The notes beneath the pieces were generated by a model, which saw only the letters and a list, made by a program, of their open reading frames with translations, was not told the origin of the DNA and did not search any database. A stretch of 37,596 nucleotides of DNA from Isosphaera sp. (lineage in GTDB: Bacteria; Planctomycetota; Planctomycetia; Gemmatales; Gemmataceae), in contig PNKH01000079.1 of assembly GCA_013822345.1 (NCBI GenBank), positions 1 to 37,596 of the forward strand, in the 5' to 3' direction. Positions within the stretch are counted from its first letter, which is position 1, and the number at the start of each line of letters is the position of its first letter. Positions 25,586 to 34,918 of the stretch are shown here, one piece after another. The position numbers were made by a program, and so were the translations under genes.

Positions 25586-26848
25586 TCACTTCGCGTCCGC
25601 CGGGTCGATCCGCAGCAGCGTGAACGGGTAGATGACGGTGCCGTACAGGGTGCCATCCTTCGCCTGCGTCAGCGCCATGTGGGCGTGCAGCGGGGTGACG
25701 GTGCCGTCCGGCAGCTTGTGGAACCCGTGCGACCACGGCTTCGGCTTGCCGTCCTTGCCGGGTCCGAAGTCGAACCAGTCCGGGTTCTTCACCGCCAGCA
25801 CCCCGTGGTCGCGGGCCTTCTTCGCCTCCGGGTCGTAGCTCAACAGGTGGTGAAGGAAGCCCGTCCCGAACTTCGTGTCGTTGTTCACCCGCCCCAGGGC
25901 GTACACCTTCCCGTCGTGCCCAACGATCAGCGACCCGCGGGAGTCGAACCCCTTCCCGTCGATCAGCCTCCCGAGGTCGGCGACCGGCAGCTTCGCCCCG
26001 CCGGCGGTGAGGTCGATGCGGAACAGCGTCGGGTCGGACATGCGGATCAGGTACGCCGACTTCGCGTCGGCGGTCAGCGCCCAGCAGGCGGGACCGAGCT
26101 TGTCGTCGGCCGCCCCGACCGACTTCCCGTCGGACGCGAGGGTCAGGTACTCGAGCTTGCCGGTGGCCGGGTCGAACCGGGCGACGCGGAAGTCCCGGGT
26201 GACGACCACTGCCCGGCCTTTGCTGTCGATGAGCGTCTGGGCGTAGGGGGTGAGCCGCAACTCCGGGTCCGGCTCGCGGAAAGCCTTCGACTTCAGGTCG
26301 AGGACCACCCAGTGGTGATCCTCGCACGTCACGACGTACGCCAGCCCGGCCTTCTCGTCCGCCGTCACATCGTTCACGCCCTCGCCGCGGAACGGCATCC
26401 CGAGGTTCTCGGCCTTGCCGGTGGCCGGGTCGTAGACGACGACGTACCCGCCGGGGTAGGCGGCGGTGTCGTCCTTGCCGCGGCGGTAACCCTGCTTGCT
26501 GCCGACGTAGATCTTGCCGCTCGGGGCGACGAAGTTCCGGGTGTGGATCTTCGACTGCGCCGCGTAGGTCGGCTTCTCGGGCGTCTTGAGCCCGCAGACC
26601 TGGTTCACGTCCACGACGATCCGCTGCTTGCCGGTCTTCGGGTCGAACTCGACGAGGTAGGCGTTGAGGCCGTAGGCGGCGGTGCCGACGTAGACCTTGC
26701 CGTCGTGCCCCTCGCAGAGCGAGAAGTACCCGGACTCGTCGGTGTGGGTGCCGGGCAGGACGTGGTGGGCGGTCGCCTTGACGTACGGGAACGGGGCCTT
26801 CGGCGGGTCCGCCGCGGGGGCCAGGGCGAGGAGGACGGAGAGGAGCAT
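25586..26848 (-). CDS. Secreted beta-propeller-like protein
   Basis: This 420-residue protein begins with a short signal peptide (MLLSVLLALAPAADPP). The rest is a series of about 45-50-residue beta repeats built on GKVYVGTAAYGLNAYLVEFD, GKIYVGSKQGYRRG, YVVVYDPATGKAENLGMP, VARFDPATGKLEYLTL and GKVYALGRVNNDTKFG. This pattern is typical of six- or seven-bladed propellers of the SMP-30/NHL or lactonase type. No catalytic residues can be assigned. It follows the giant glycosidase-like gene by 92 nt, separated by a 62-bp palindrome, the same layout as the PPC and WD40 genes at 9181-13450. The pair may be co-transcribed. Confidence 0.85.
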   Translation of the reverse strand: MLLSVLLALAPAADPPKAPFPYVKATAHHVLPGTHTDESGYFSLCEGHDGKVYVGTAAYGLNAYLVEFDPKTGKQRIVVDVNQVCGLKTPEKPTYAAQSKIHTRNFVAPSGKIYVGSKQGYRRGKDDTAAYPGGYVVVYDPATGKAENLGMPFRGEGVNDVTADEKAGLAYVVTCEDHHWVVLDLKSKAFREPDPELRLTPYAQTLIDSKGRAVVVTRDFRVARFDPATGKLEYLTLASDGKSVGAADDKLGPACWALTADAKSAYLIRMSDPTLFRIDLTAGGAKLPVADLGRLIDGKGFDSRGSLIVGHDGKVYALGRVNNDTKFGTGFLHHLLSYDPEAKKARDHGVLAVKNPDWFDFGPGKDGKPKPWSHGFHKLPDGTVTPLHAHMALTQAKDGTLYGTVIYPFTLLRIDPADAK

Positions 26849-26871
26849 GGTGGTGGGTGGGGTTAGGGTCT

Positions 26872-26933
26872 GGCGAACCCCGACCGTGAGGGAGGGGGTG
26901 ACGTCACCCCCTCCCTCACGGTCGGGGTTCGCC
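26872..26933. repeat. Family B perfect 62-bp palindrome, no loop
   Basis: Two 31-base arms meet at 26902/26903 in TGACGTCA. On the minus strand it begins 7 nt after the stop of the 1076-residue gene and ends 23 nt before the next start. It differs from 10711-10772 at arm positions 9, 17 and 24, each with the matching change in the other arm. Confidence 0.93.
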
Positions 26934-26940
26934 CGGGGTG

Positions 26941-29900
26941 TCACCGGTCGATCAGGATCATGTCCGCGACATCGAGCTGCATCGTCAGGCGGATGCCCCC
27001 CTTCCCCTGCTCGAACTTCAACTCGCCGCGCTCGACGCTCCGCACCTTCGACGGGTTCTCCACCCCGCGGATCGTCACCGTCAGCGAGGTGACCGGGGCG
27101 CCGCTCCAGTTCACCAGCGGCACCGCCAGCTTCGCCGGCTTCCCGTCCTTCGCCGGCGTGTCGATGCACGTCGCCTCGACCAGCCCGTCGGTGCTGACCA
27201 CCGGCCGGGCGTCGGACGCGGCGCGGCCGAGGAAGTCGTCGACGAGGCGGGCGCGGAGGTGCGGGCTCATCCCGGTCGGGAGGAAGTGGGCGAAGCTCTC
27301 CGGGCTCGCCCCGCGGTCCACCGGCCGGACCGGCAGCGCCCCCTTCAGGTACGCCTGGCCCGGCAGGAACCCGAACAGCACCGCCCGGCCCTTCCCGTGC
27401 TCCTTCCGCACCACCGCCGGCGACCCGTCCTTGAACTTCCCGATCACCGTCCCGTCGCCCGCCGTCAGCGGCTGCTTCCAGGCGATGACCGGGATGTTGA
27501 ACACGTGGTTCGGCGACGGGTTCGGGGCCGGGTCCACCTTCGGCAGCCCGGCGAAGTTCCACTGCGCCGCGTCCATCGGCTCGTACCGCGGCAGGTCGTG
27601 CTTCGTCAGGAACGGCACGTTCTCCTTCAGCAGGTGCTTCGGCACCAGGTTCGGGTCGACGGTGATGGCGAGGCCGGTCGCGCCGTAGAGCTTCGCGGCC
27701 GCCGGGTTCTCCTTCTGGAACTCGTTGAGGAACCCGCCGCCGGCGAGGGCCACCACCGTCCCGCCCGCCTCACACCACTTCGTCAGGGCATCAATACACT
27801 TCGAGTGCACATACTGCTGGGTGACGTAGATGAGGGAGTAGTCCTTGGCCCGGCCCTCGATCACGTCGTCCTCCGAGAGGAAGTCGACCGGCACCTGGGC
27901 GTGCTTCAGGGCGTAGTAGATCGCCTTCCGCTCGTTGTTGTGCAGCGCAAGATTGAAATTGTTGACGCCGGTGACGAGTTCATCCACACTCGACAGCAGC
28001 AACCCGACCTTCGCCGGCCGCACCTTCCCGTCGAGCACGTAGTCCTCGAAGATCCCCACCTCGTGGGTGCAGCGGTGGATCATCCGCCACATCGGCAGGT
28101 CGTCGCTCTCGACGTAGTTCTCGGTGTACCCCACGGCCGACGGCGAGGCGCAGAAGTAGTTGAGGATCTTGGCCCCGTGCGCGACGGAGGCGTAGAAGCT
28201 CTGCCGGAACTCGCTCGGGATCTGGCCCGGGGAGTGCGGCATCACATACATGTGGATCGGCAGGTCGTCATACTTCGCCCCGGCCCGCAAGCCGCTGAGG
28301 AGGTAGCCGACCACCTGCGGGCTGAACTCGGCGATCTGCCACGCGTAATCCTCCGTCCACGGCATCGACATGGCCTTGATCTTGAACGGCCGGATGTAGT
28401 CGATCTCGGTGACGAGGAAGTTGGCGTGCGGGGAGTAGTTCGCCCCGGTGAGGACGCCCTTCGTCTTGTAGTACGCGGTGCCGGCGGCGTACTTCGCCCC
28501 GCCCTTCTCCTTCGCCGCGATCTGCGAGTAGTAGTACAGCGGGTGCTTCTTGTCCGTCGTGTACTTCACCTCGCCGTCGTACTTTGCCCCCCGCGCCTTG
28601 AGCCAGGCCGCGAACTCGTCGTCCTTCAGCGGTACGGCGGGCAAGTGAATCTCATCCCCGTAACTCACGATGGCGAGGTCGTCGAACCCGCCCTTCCGCC
28701 CGGCCTCCTGCTTCTTGATCCACTCCGGGTCCGGGTTCCCCCAGTGGGCGACCAACTCACGCTTCTTCCCGGCCGCGTTCACCATCGTGTTGTCGCCGAG
28801 CGCCAGCGCCAACTGCTTCGCCTCGGGGAACACGCCCAGCGCCCCGCCGAACCCGAGGAGGTTGTACACCGGCATCCGCTTCGGCACGCTCCCGACCTTC
28901 GGGAACTTCGCCACCTCGGCGTTCAGGAAGTCGAGGATCTCCTTCTGGGTGCGGATCGTCGGCAGCCAGTACCGCTTCTTCATCAGAGCCGCGAGTTCGG
29001 GGCCGGGGTTCGCACACCCGGGGATGTCGAAGCACGCCGGCGACAGGTTCGACGCCGGCCCCTTGACCGTGATGTCCTTCACCGCCTTGACGCCGCCTTT
29101 GCCGTCCGGCACGCCGAACTCCAGCCGCAGGTGCAGCGCGTCGGCCTTCGCCCTCGACAGCACCTTCGGGAACCACTGCGAGTGGTACAGCGAATCGACC
29201 GCGTTCCCGAGCGGCACCCACCCCGACGCTTCGCCCGGCTTGAGATACTGGTCGTCGGGGATCACCTTCGGCAGTGCGACGACCGGGGCGAGCGCCGCCG
29301 GCTTCACCTGAGTCGAGCGCGGCCCGGCGACCTGGTACTTCGTCGCGGTGGTGGACCGGCCGGACTTCAGCACGGTGGTCGTCGGCCAGTCGCGGACGTG
29401 GACGTAGTACGGCGAGTGCTGGCCCTGGTCGAACGGGGCGACGACCGGGACGACCGGGCCGGCCGCGTCCGCCGGGTTGGTGAACCGGACGAACAGGTCG
29501 CCGTCCTGAACCAGCCACCCGTCGTACTCCAGGTAATTGGTCTTCTTCTGGGCCTCTGCCCCGGCCGTGTCGTTGGTCAGGCAGATGACATCGACGTGCC
29601 GGCGGGCGGCGTTCTCGCGCTCCTTCCCGCCGTCCGTCTGCCCGCCGGCGATGAGCCGCAGTGTGGCGGGGCCGGCGGCCAACTTCACCGTCCCGGGGTT
29701 CTGCCACACGATGTTGTCGGTCCCGCTCCAACTGTACCGCTCCATCGGCACCCGCTTGTGCCCGTTCAGCCCCCAGATCTTCGGGTCGGTGAGCCGGCCG
29801 CACGGGAACGCCGCCACCACCTTGCCGCCCTGCTCGACCTCGACCGTGAACTCGACCGAGAACTGGAACGGCTGCTCGAACCGGGCGAGCAGGTCGTAGG

Positions 29901-30171
29901 TGTCGGCGGTGGGGATGTCGACCGCCAACTCGGCGACGGCCGGCTTGCCGTCGGCGGGCTGCTCGGGGGCGCCGAGGCAGCCCATCCGCGACAGGAAGGT
30001 GACGGCGAACGAGCCGGCGAAGTAGTTGTCGCGGTACGGCATCACCTTCCAGCCGGACTTCACGGTGAAGTCCTCGGCCTCGGCGAACAGGCGGACCGGG
30101 GTCTTGTCCTGGGCGGCCGCTGGCGGGGCAAGGGCGAGGACGGCGGCGAGGGCGAGAGAGGTGCGAGGCAT
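26941..30171 (-). CDS. Giant secreted glycoside-hydrolase-like protein
   Basis: This 1076-residue exported protein starts with a signal peptide (MPRTSLALAAVLALAPPAAA). Seen: an N-terminal beta-rich region (about 20-230) with carbohydrate-binding-like strands, a central TIM-barrel-like part (about 380-720) containing MPWTEDYAWQIAEFSPQVVG and YFCASPSAVGYTENY, and then a Rossmann-like segment. That segment (VGLLLSSVDELVTGVNNFNL, VPVDFLSEDDVIEGRAKDYS, EAGGTVVALAGGGFLNEF) resembles the beta-galactosidase trimerisation domain of family GH42. A beta-rich end follows. A sugar-cleaving role is inferred; I cannot assign the catalytic pair. I chose the ATG at the signal peptide over an in-frame ATG 48 nt upstream. 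A promoter candidate lies at 30208-30238. Confidence 0.85.
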   Translation of the reverse strand: MPRTSLALAAVLALAPPAAAQDKTPVRLFAEAEDFTVKSGWKVMPYRDNYFAGSFAVTFLSRMGCLGAPEQPADGKPAVAELAVDIPTADTYDLLARFEQPFQFSVEFTVEVEQGGKVVAAFPCGRLTDPKIWGLNGHKRVPMERYSWSGTDNIVWQNPGTVKLAAGPATLRLIAGGQTDGGKERENAARRHVDVICLTNDTAGAEAQKKTNYLEYDGWLVQDGDLFVRFTNPADAAGPVVPVVAPFDQGQHSPYYVHVRDWPTTTVLKSGRSTTATKYQVAGPRSTQVKPAALAPVVALPKVIPDDQYLKPGEASGWVPLGNAVDSLYHSQWFPKVLSRAKADALHLRLEFGVPDGKGGVKAVKDITVKGPASNLSPACFDIPGCANPGPELAALMKKRYWLPTIRTQKEILDFLNAEVAKFPKVGSVPKRMPVYNLLGFGGALGVFPEAKQLALALGDNTMVNAAGKKRELVAHWGNPDPEWIKKQEAGRKGGFDDLAIVSYGDEIHLPAVPLKDDEFAAWLKARGAKYDGEVKYTTDKKHPLYYYSQIAAKEKGGAKYAAGTAYYKTKGVLTGANYSPHANFLVTEIDYIRPFKIKAMSMPWTEDYAWQIAEFSPQVVGYLLSGLRAGAKYDDLPIHMYVMPHSPGQIPSEFRQSFYASVAHGAKILNYFCASPSAVGYTENYVESDDLPMWRMIHRCTHEVGIFEDYVLDGKVRPAKVGLLLSSVDELVTGVNNFNLALHNNERKAIYYALKHAQVPVDFLSEDDVIEGRAKDYSLIYVTQQYVHSKCIDALTKWCEAGGTVVALAGGGFLNEFQKENPAAAKLYGATGLAITVDPNLVPKHLLKENVPFLTKHDLPRYEPMDAAQWNFAGLPKVDPAPNPSPNHVFNIPVIAWKQPLTAGDGTVIGKFKDGSPAVVRKEHGKGRAVLFGFLPGQAYLKGALPVRPVDRGASPESFAHFLPTGMSPHLRARLVDDFLGRAASDARPVVSTDGLVEATCIDTPAKDGKPAKLAVPLVNWSGAPVTSLTVTIRGVENPSKVRSVERGELKFEQGKGGIRLTMQLDVADMILIDR

Positions 30172-30207
30172 TGCGGGTTCCGTGCGGGGCAGGCGGGCGG
30201 AACGGAA

Positions 30208-30238
30208 ATGGTAACCCAACGGCGGGGCGGGGGGTACA
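30208..30238 (-). promoter_or_regulatory. Candidate promoter of the giant GH-like gene
   Basis: Minus strand TGTACC (30238-30233), 19-nt spacer, TACCAT (30213-30208), then TTCC and CCCGCCTGC at 30197-30189. It matches the -10-side sequence and downstream block of 13543-13571 and 3372-3400. The -35 is weaker and its spacer longer. The leader would be about 30 nt. Confidence 0.42.
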
Positions 30239-30367
30239 GCGTTTCGCCGGGCCTCGCGGCAGTCGGCATTTTAATGAGAACCCGAAGATGCGAAAAATCC
30301 ATGAGACGCGTCATGCCGCGGGGGGCGGCGGGTTTATGCTGTACCCACCGTCACCGGCCGTCCGCAC

Positions 30368-30373
30368 AGGAGG
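30368..30373 (+). promoter_or_regulatory. Strong ribosome binding site
   Basis: A full AGGAGG lies 10 nt before the ATG at 30384. It decides this start over the long open frame upstream, which has no signal peptide. Confidence 0.7.
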
Positions 30374-30383
30374 GTGTCACGTC

Positions 30384-33194
30384 ATGACTCGGCTCGCGCT
30401 CGGAGCCCTGGCCTTCGCCGGGGCCGCACTCGTCGGGCACGCCGGGGCGCAAGCCCCCGACCCGGCCGCCCCGTTCAAGCTCGGCGACACGAACAAGGAC
30501 GGGAAGCTCTCGTTCGACGAGTTCGCCGCCCTGACCGCCAAGAACCCCAAGTTCCAGGAGACCCCCGACCTCGCCCGGGTGGTGTTCGACCGGCTCGACG
30601 CGAACGCGGACAGGTTCCTCTCCCCCGACGAGTTCAAGAAGATCGTCGAACTCGGGGCGAAGGGCGCGGAGAAGGCCGAGCCGCCGGCGACGCCCGCCCC
30701 GCCGCCCGCCGGCGGGGCGAAGGGGTTCGCCGACAAGCCGACCGACGAGCAGCTCGCGTTCTTCGAGAAGAAGATCCGCCCGGTCCTCGTCGACAAGTGC
30801 TACACCTGCCACTCGGCCGAGGCCGAGAAGGTCCGCGGCGAGTTCCTCCTCGACACCCGCGACAACCTTCGCAAGGGCGGGGCGACCGGCCCGAGCGTCG
30901 TCCCCGGCAACCCGGACCGGTCGCTCCTGATCCTCGGGCTGCGGCACAAGAACCCGGACACCGCGATGCCGCCGAAGGGGAAGCTCCCCGACCAGGTGGT
31001 CGCGGACTTCGAGGCGTGGGTGAGGATGGGCGCCCCCGACCCGCGCGACGGGAAGGCGGCGGCCGCCAACAAGTACGTCGTCGACGTCGAGAAGGGGCGG
31101 TCGTTCTGGGCGTTCGTCGCCCCGAAGAAGGCGCCCGCCCCGGCGGTGAAGGACGCCGCGTGGGCGGCCTCCGACATCGACCGGTTCCTCCTCGCCGCGC
31201 TGGAGAAGAAGGGGATCAAGCCGGTCGGGGACGCGGACAAGCGGACCCTGATCCGCCGCGTCTTCCTCGACCTGACCGGGCTCCCCCCGTCGGGCGACGA
31301 GGTCGAGGCGTTCGTCGCCGACACCGCCCCGGACGCGTTCGAGAAGGTGGTCGACAAGCTCCTCGCGTCGCCGCGGTTCGGCGAGAAGTGGGGCCGCCAC
31401 TGGCTGGACGTGGCCCGGTACGCCGAGTCCTCCGGCAAGGCCGTCAACGTCAACTACCCGCACGCCTGGCGGTACCGCGACTACGTCATCGCCGCGTTCA
31501 ACGCCGACAAGCCCTACGACCAGTTCGTCCGCGAACAGCTGGCCGGCGACCTGATGCCGACCGACGACCCGAAGCTGAAGGCCGAGCGGACCGTCGCCAC
31601 CGGGCTCCTCGCCATCGGGCCGAAGACGCTGAACGAGCGGAACGGCACCCAGTTCGAGCTGGACGTGGCCGACGAGCAGATCGACGTGGTCAGCCAGGCG
31701 TTCCTCGGCATCACCGCCGCCTGCGCCCGGTGCCACGACCACAAGTTCGACCCGATCCCGCAGAAGGACTACTACGCCCTGGCCGGCATCTTCCGCAGCA
31801 CCGAGACACGGTACGGCACCATCCGCCAGGTGCAGAGCCAGCGGCCGGCCCCGACGATCGAGTTGCCGAAGGACAGCGGGATGCCGGCCCACACCACCGA
31901 GAAGCTCACGGCCGAGGAGCGGGCCCGCCTCGAGAAGCAGATCGACGACATCAACAAGGCGGCGGCCGAGAACACGGACGTGATCCGCCGGATCTTCACC
32001 CAGGCCCAGGTGGCCGGCATCCGCAGCCGGCTCGCCGCGTTCGACGCCGACGGCAATGCGAAGCTGCTGGCCGTCGGGGTGAAGGACAAGCCGGCCGGGA
32101 AGGGCGGGCAGTTCGGCCCCGGCGGGTTCGGCCCGAAGGGCGGGGGCGGCGGGTTCGGCGGGTTCGGCGGCAGCTTCGCCATCGCCGACAGCCCGGTGTA
32201 CGGCCGCGGCGAGCCGGACAAGCCGAGCGCCGACCGGGTCCCGCGCGGCACCCTCCAGGTGATGAGCGCGGCCCCGCTGAAGATCCCGAGCGGGACCAGC
32301 GGGCGGCTGGAGCTGGCGAACTGGATCGCGTCGAAGGACAACCCGCAGACCGCCCGGGTGATGGCGAACCGCGTCTGGCTGCACCTGTTCGGCCGCGGCC
32401 TGGTGCCGACCGCCGACAACTTCGGGGCCGCCGGCCAGCCGCCGACCAACCCGGAGTTGCTCGACCACCTCGCCCTGTCCTTCATGGACGACGGGTGGAG
32501 CGTGAAGAAGCTCATCAAGCGCGTCGTGACGAGCCACGCCTACCGGCTCGACTCGAAGTTCGACAAGGCGGCGTTCGAGGCCGACCCGGACAACGCCCTG
32601 GTGTGGCGGATGTCGCCACGGCGGCTCGACGCCGAGAGCCTGCGGGACTCGATCCTGGCGGTCAGCGGGCAGCTCGACACCGCCCCGCCGGTCGGGTCGG
32701 CGGTGGCCCGGGCCGGGGAGGGGAACGCCGGCGGGTTCGGCCGCGGGGCCGGGCTGATCCAGGCGATCAACGACCCGCGGAACGTCCAGCGGTCGGTGTA
32801 CCTGCCGATCGTCCGGGACAACCTGCCGGAGGCGCTGGCCCTGTTCGACGCCCCGGACCCGAGCCTGATCGCGGCCGACCGGCCGACCACCACGGTGCCG
32901 TCGCAGGGGCTGTTCATCCTGAACAACCCGTTCGTGATCCGGTCGGCCGAGGCCGCCGCCGACAAGCTGCTGAAGGGGACGACGACCGACACCGAACGGG
33001 TGCGGGCCGCGTACCTGGCGTTCTACGGCCGGCCGCCGGTCGAGAAGGAACTGGCCGCGTCGGAGAAGTTCCTCGGGGCGTACAAGGTTCAGTTGGAGAA
33101 GGACCGGGTGGCCGAGCCCCGCCGGGAGCGCGAGGCGTGGGCGGCGTTCACCCAGGCCCTGATCGCCAGCGCCGAGTTCCAGTACCGGAAGTGA
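30384..33194 (+). CDS. Secreted EF-hand/cytochrome/DUF1549/DUF1553 protein
   Basis: This 936-residue exported protein has a signal peptide (residues 1-23), two EF-hand loops (DTNKDGKLSFDE at 35-46; DANADRFLSPDE at 72-83), a planctomycete cytochrome domain with haem site CYTCH at 139-143 and MPPKGKLP, then DUF1549 with CARCHDHKFDP from 447. A glycine/phenylalanine-rich insert lies at about 571-597, followed by DUF1553 (NRVWLHLFGRGLVPTADNFG) with the usual EFQYRK end. Calcium binding and a haem are inferred from the motifs; the reaction of the family is unknown. It is followed after 135 nt by its usual partner, a DUF1501 gene, across a 39-bp-arm palindrome, and both proteins carry similar Gly-rich inserts. 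Confidence 0.94.
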   Translation: MTRLALGALAFAGAALVGHAGAQAPDPAAPFKLGDTNKDGKLSFDEFAALTAKNPKFQETPDLARVVFDRLDANADRFLSPDEFKKIVELGAKGAEKAEPPATPAPPPAGGAKGFADKPTDEQLAFFEKKIRPVLVDKCYTCHSAEAEKVRGEFLLDTRDNLRKGGATGPSVVPGNPDRSLLILGLRHKNPDTAMPPKGKLPDQVVADFEAWVRMGAPDPRDGKAAAANKYVVDVEKGRSFWAFVAPKKAPAPAVKDAAWAASDIDRFLLAALEKKGIKPVGDADKRTLIRRVFLDLTGLPPSGDEVEAFVADTAPDAFEKVVDKLLASPRFGEKWGRHWLDVARYAESSGKAVNVNYPHAWRYRDYVIAAFNADKPYDQFVREQLAGDLMPTDDPKLKAERTVATGLLAIGPKTLNERNGTQFELDVADEQIDVVSQAFLGITAACARCHDHKFDPIPQKDYYALAGIFRSTETRYGTIRQVQSQRPAPTIELPKDSGMPAHTTEKLTAEERARLEKQIDDINKAAAENTDVIRRIFTQAQVAGIRSRLAAFDADGNAKLLAVGVKDKPAGKGGQFGPGGFGPKGGGGGFGGFGGSFAIADSPVYGRGEPDKPSADRVPRGTLQVMSAAPLKIPSGTSGRLELANWIASKDNPQTARVMANRVWLHLFGRGLVPTADNFGAAGQPPTNPELLDHLALSFMDDGWSVKKLIKRVVTSHAYRLDSKFDKAAFEADPDNALVWRMSPRRLDAESLRDSILAVSGQLDTAPPVGSAVARAGEGNAGGFGRGAGLIQAINDPRNVQRSVYLPIVRDNLPEALALFDAPDPSLIAADRPTTTVPSQGLFILNNPFVIRSAEAAADKLLKGTTTDTERVRAAYLAFYGRPPVEKELAASEKFLGAYKVQLEKDRVAEPRREREAWAAFTQALIASAEFQYRK

Positions 33195-33206
33195 CCCCGA
33201 CCCCGG

Positions 33207-33292
33207 CGTTTAGCCGCGACGCGGAGTCCGCGGAGCGGAGCGCGGGGGAGCCGCCGCGCTCCGCTCCGCGGACTCCGCGTCGCGGCTAAACG
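33207..33292. repeat. Palindrome with perfect 39-bp arms inside the DUF1549-DUF1501 set (family E)
   Basis: Arms 33207-33245 and 33254-33292 (CGTTTAGCCGCGACGCGGAG and onward) are exact complements around an 8-nt loop. It starts 12 nt after the DUF1549 stop and ends 37 nt before the DUF1501 start. As the two genes are almost certainly expressed together, a full stop of transcription here would be unexpected. Confidence 0.92.
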
Positions 33293-33329
33293 GGAAGCAC
33301 ACCCAAACACCAAACACGGAACCATACCC

Positions 33330-34772
33330 ATGCTCACCCGCCGCCACCTGCTGAAGTCCACGTCGTCCGGGTTCGGCTACCTGGCGTTCGCCGCGCTGGC
33401 CCACGAGCAGGCCGCCCGGTCAGCCGAGTCCGCCCCGAACCCGCTCGCCCCGAAGAAGTCGCACTTCCCGGCGAAGGCGAAGCGGGTCATCTTCCTGTGC
33501 ATGGAAGGGGCCCCGAGCCACGTCGACACGTTCGACCACAAGCCGAAGCTGACCGCCGACGACGGCAAGGCCCCGCCGCGCGGCCGCGGCGGGTTCGGCG
33601 GCGGCAAGCTGATGGCCTCGCCGTTCAAGTTCGAGAAGCGCGGCGAGAGCGGGCTGTGGATCAGCGAGCTGTTCCCGGAGCTGTCCAAGCACGCCGACAG
33701 CCTGTGCCTGCTGAACGGCATGCACACCGACCTGCCGAACCACCCGCAGGCGTTCATCCAGATGCACTGCGGCATCTTCCAGTTCCCGCGGCCGAGCCTC
33801 GGGGCGTGGGTGCTGTACGGCCTCGGGACCGAGAACGCGAACCTGCCCGGGTTCGTCACCCTGTCCCCGCCCGGGAACAACGGCGGGCCGGTGAACTACG
33901 GGGCGTCGTTCCTGCCGGCGATGTACCAGGGGACGAAGATCGGCCGGGGCGGGTTCGGCGGCGGGTTCGGGGGCGGCCCCGGCGCCCAGCAGGTGGCGAA
34001 CCTGAAGAACCCGAAGCAGACGCCGGACGCCCAGCGGGTGCAGCTCGACTTCGTCCAGGAGTTGAACCAGAACGCCCTGGCGGCCGGCGGCGACAACCCG
34101 GAGATCGAGGGGCTGATCGGGTCCTACGAGCTGGCCTTCCGGATGCAGGGCGAGCTGCCGAAGCTCCTCGACACCAGCAACGAGACGGCCGCGACGCTGA
34201 GGCTGTACGGGATCGACGGCGGCCGGGGCGGGGCGCCCGCCGGCCCCGGCGGGATGGGCGGCCCCGGGGGCGGGGGCGGGTTCGGCCGGCAGTGCCTCCT
34301 GGCCCGCCGCCTGGTCGAGGCCGGGGTGCGGTTCGTCGAGCTGACCGTCGGCGGGTGGGACCACCACCAGAACCTGAAGGACGCCCTGACTAACAGCTGC
34401 GGCAACATCGACAAGCCGATCGCCGGGCTGCTCGCGGACCTCAAGCAGCGCGACATGCTGAAGGACACGCTGGTGGTCTGGGGCGGGGAGTTCGGCCGGA
34501 CGCCGAGCGGCCAGGGGACCGGGCGGGACCACAACTCCCGCGGGTACACGATGTGGATGGCCGGCGGCGGGGTGAAGGGCGGGTACGCCCACGGCCGGAC
34601 CGACGACTACGGGTTCGAGGCGGTCGAGGGCAAGACCCACGTCCACGACTGGCACGCGACGGTCCTGCACCTGCTCGGGTTCGACCACGAGAAGCTGACG
34701 TACAAGCACGCCGGCCGGGACATGCGGCTGACCGACGTGAAGGGGAACGTGGCCAAGGAAGTGATCGCGTAG
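33330..34772 (+). CDS. DUF1501 protein, Tat-exported
   Basis: This 480-residue protein opens MLTRRHLLKSTSSGFGYLAF, a twin-arginine signal, so it is probably exported folded. DUF1501 has a sulfatase/alkaline-phosphatase-like fold. Seen: VIFLCMEGAPSHVDTFDHKP near the N-terminus, LCLLNGMHTDLPNHPQAFIQ, RRLVEAGVRFVELTVGGWDH, DTLVVWGGEFGRTPSGQGTG, and a C-terminal DWHATVLHLLGFDHEKLTYK; the last three carry the conserved metal-type residues. Three glycine-rich insertions (near residues 83-90, 205-220 and 297-321) interrupt the fold. It is the standard partner of DUF1549/DUF1553 proteins, here the gene just upstream. Substrate is unknown. Confidence 0.94.
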   Translation: MLTRRHLLKSTSSGFGYLAFAALAHEQAARSAESAPNPLAPKKSHFPAKAKRVIFLCMEGAPSHVDTFDHKPKLTADDGKAPPRGRGGFGGGKLMASPFKFEKRGESGLWISELFPELSKHADSLCLLNGMHTDLPNHPQAFIQMHCGIFQFPRPSLGAWVLYGLGTENANLPGFVTLSPPGNNGGPVNYGASFLPAMYQGTKIGRGGFGGGFGGGPGAQQVANLKNPKQTPDAQRVQLDFVQELNQNALAAGGDNPEIEGLIGSYELAFRMQGELPKLLDTSNETAATLRLYGIDGGRGGAPAGPGGMGGPGGGGGFGRQCLLARRLVEAGVRFVELTVGGWDHHQNLKDALTNSCGNIDKPIAGLLADLKQRDMLKDTLVVWGGEFGRTPSGQGTGRDHNSRGYTMWMAGGGVKGGYAHGRTDDYGFEAVEGKTHVHDWHATVLHLLGFDHEKLTYKHAGRDMRLTDVKGNVAKEVIA

Positions 34773-34782
34773 ACCGACCGCC

Positions 34783-34842
34783 GGGTCGCCGCTTGCGGCG
34801 CTGCGGGCGCCGCGGCGCCCGCAGCGCCGCAAGCGGCGACCC
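34783..34842. repeat. Perfect 60-bp palindrome, no loop (family F)
   Basis: The arms meet at 34812/34813 in CGCCGCGGCG with every base paired. It starts 10 nt after the DUF1501 stop. The sequence is unrelated to the other families in the window. Its extreme GC content and lack of a loop favour a cruciform or a very stable RNA hairpin. Confidence 0.9.
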
Positions 34843-34875
34843 CGGATCGCTGAAACCCCCGTCCCGGTCCGCGGG

Positions 34876-34881
34876 TATCAT
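34876..34881 (+). promoter_or_regulatory. Possible -10 element before the redoxin fusion gene
   Basis: TATCAT followed by CTCGG lies 38 nt before the ATG at 34919. It resembles the TACCATTTC and GATCATTTTC sites of three other genes. No good -35 is seen at 17 nt (AAACCC). Confidence 0.3.
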
Positions 34882-34918
34882 CTCGGCACTCCCATCGCGT
34901 CCCCTACGGAACTCGCAC

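Noticed and set aside
26938-30387. A very long open frame on the plus strand opposite the giant secreted gene (over 1100 codons)
   Set aside because: It encodes arginine/proline/histidine-rich low-complexity sequence with no signal peptide, no motif and no ribosome site. In DNA this GC-rich, stop codons are rare on the opposite strand of real genes.
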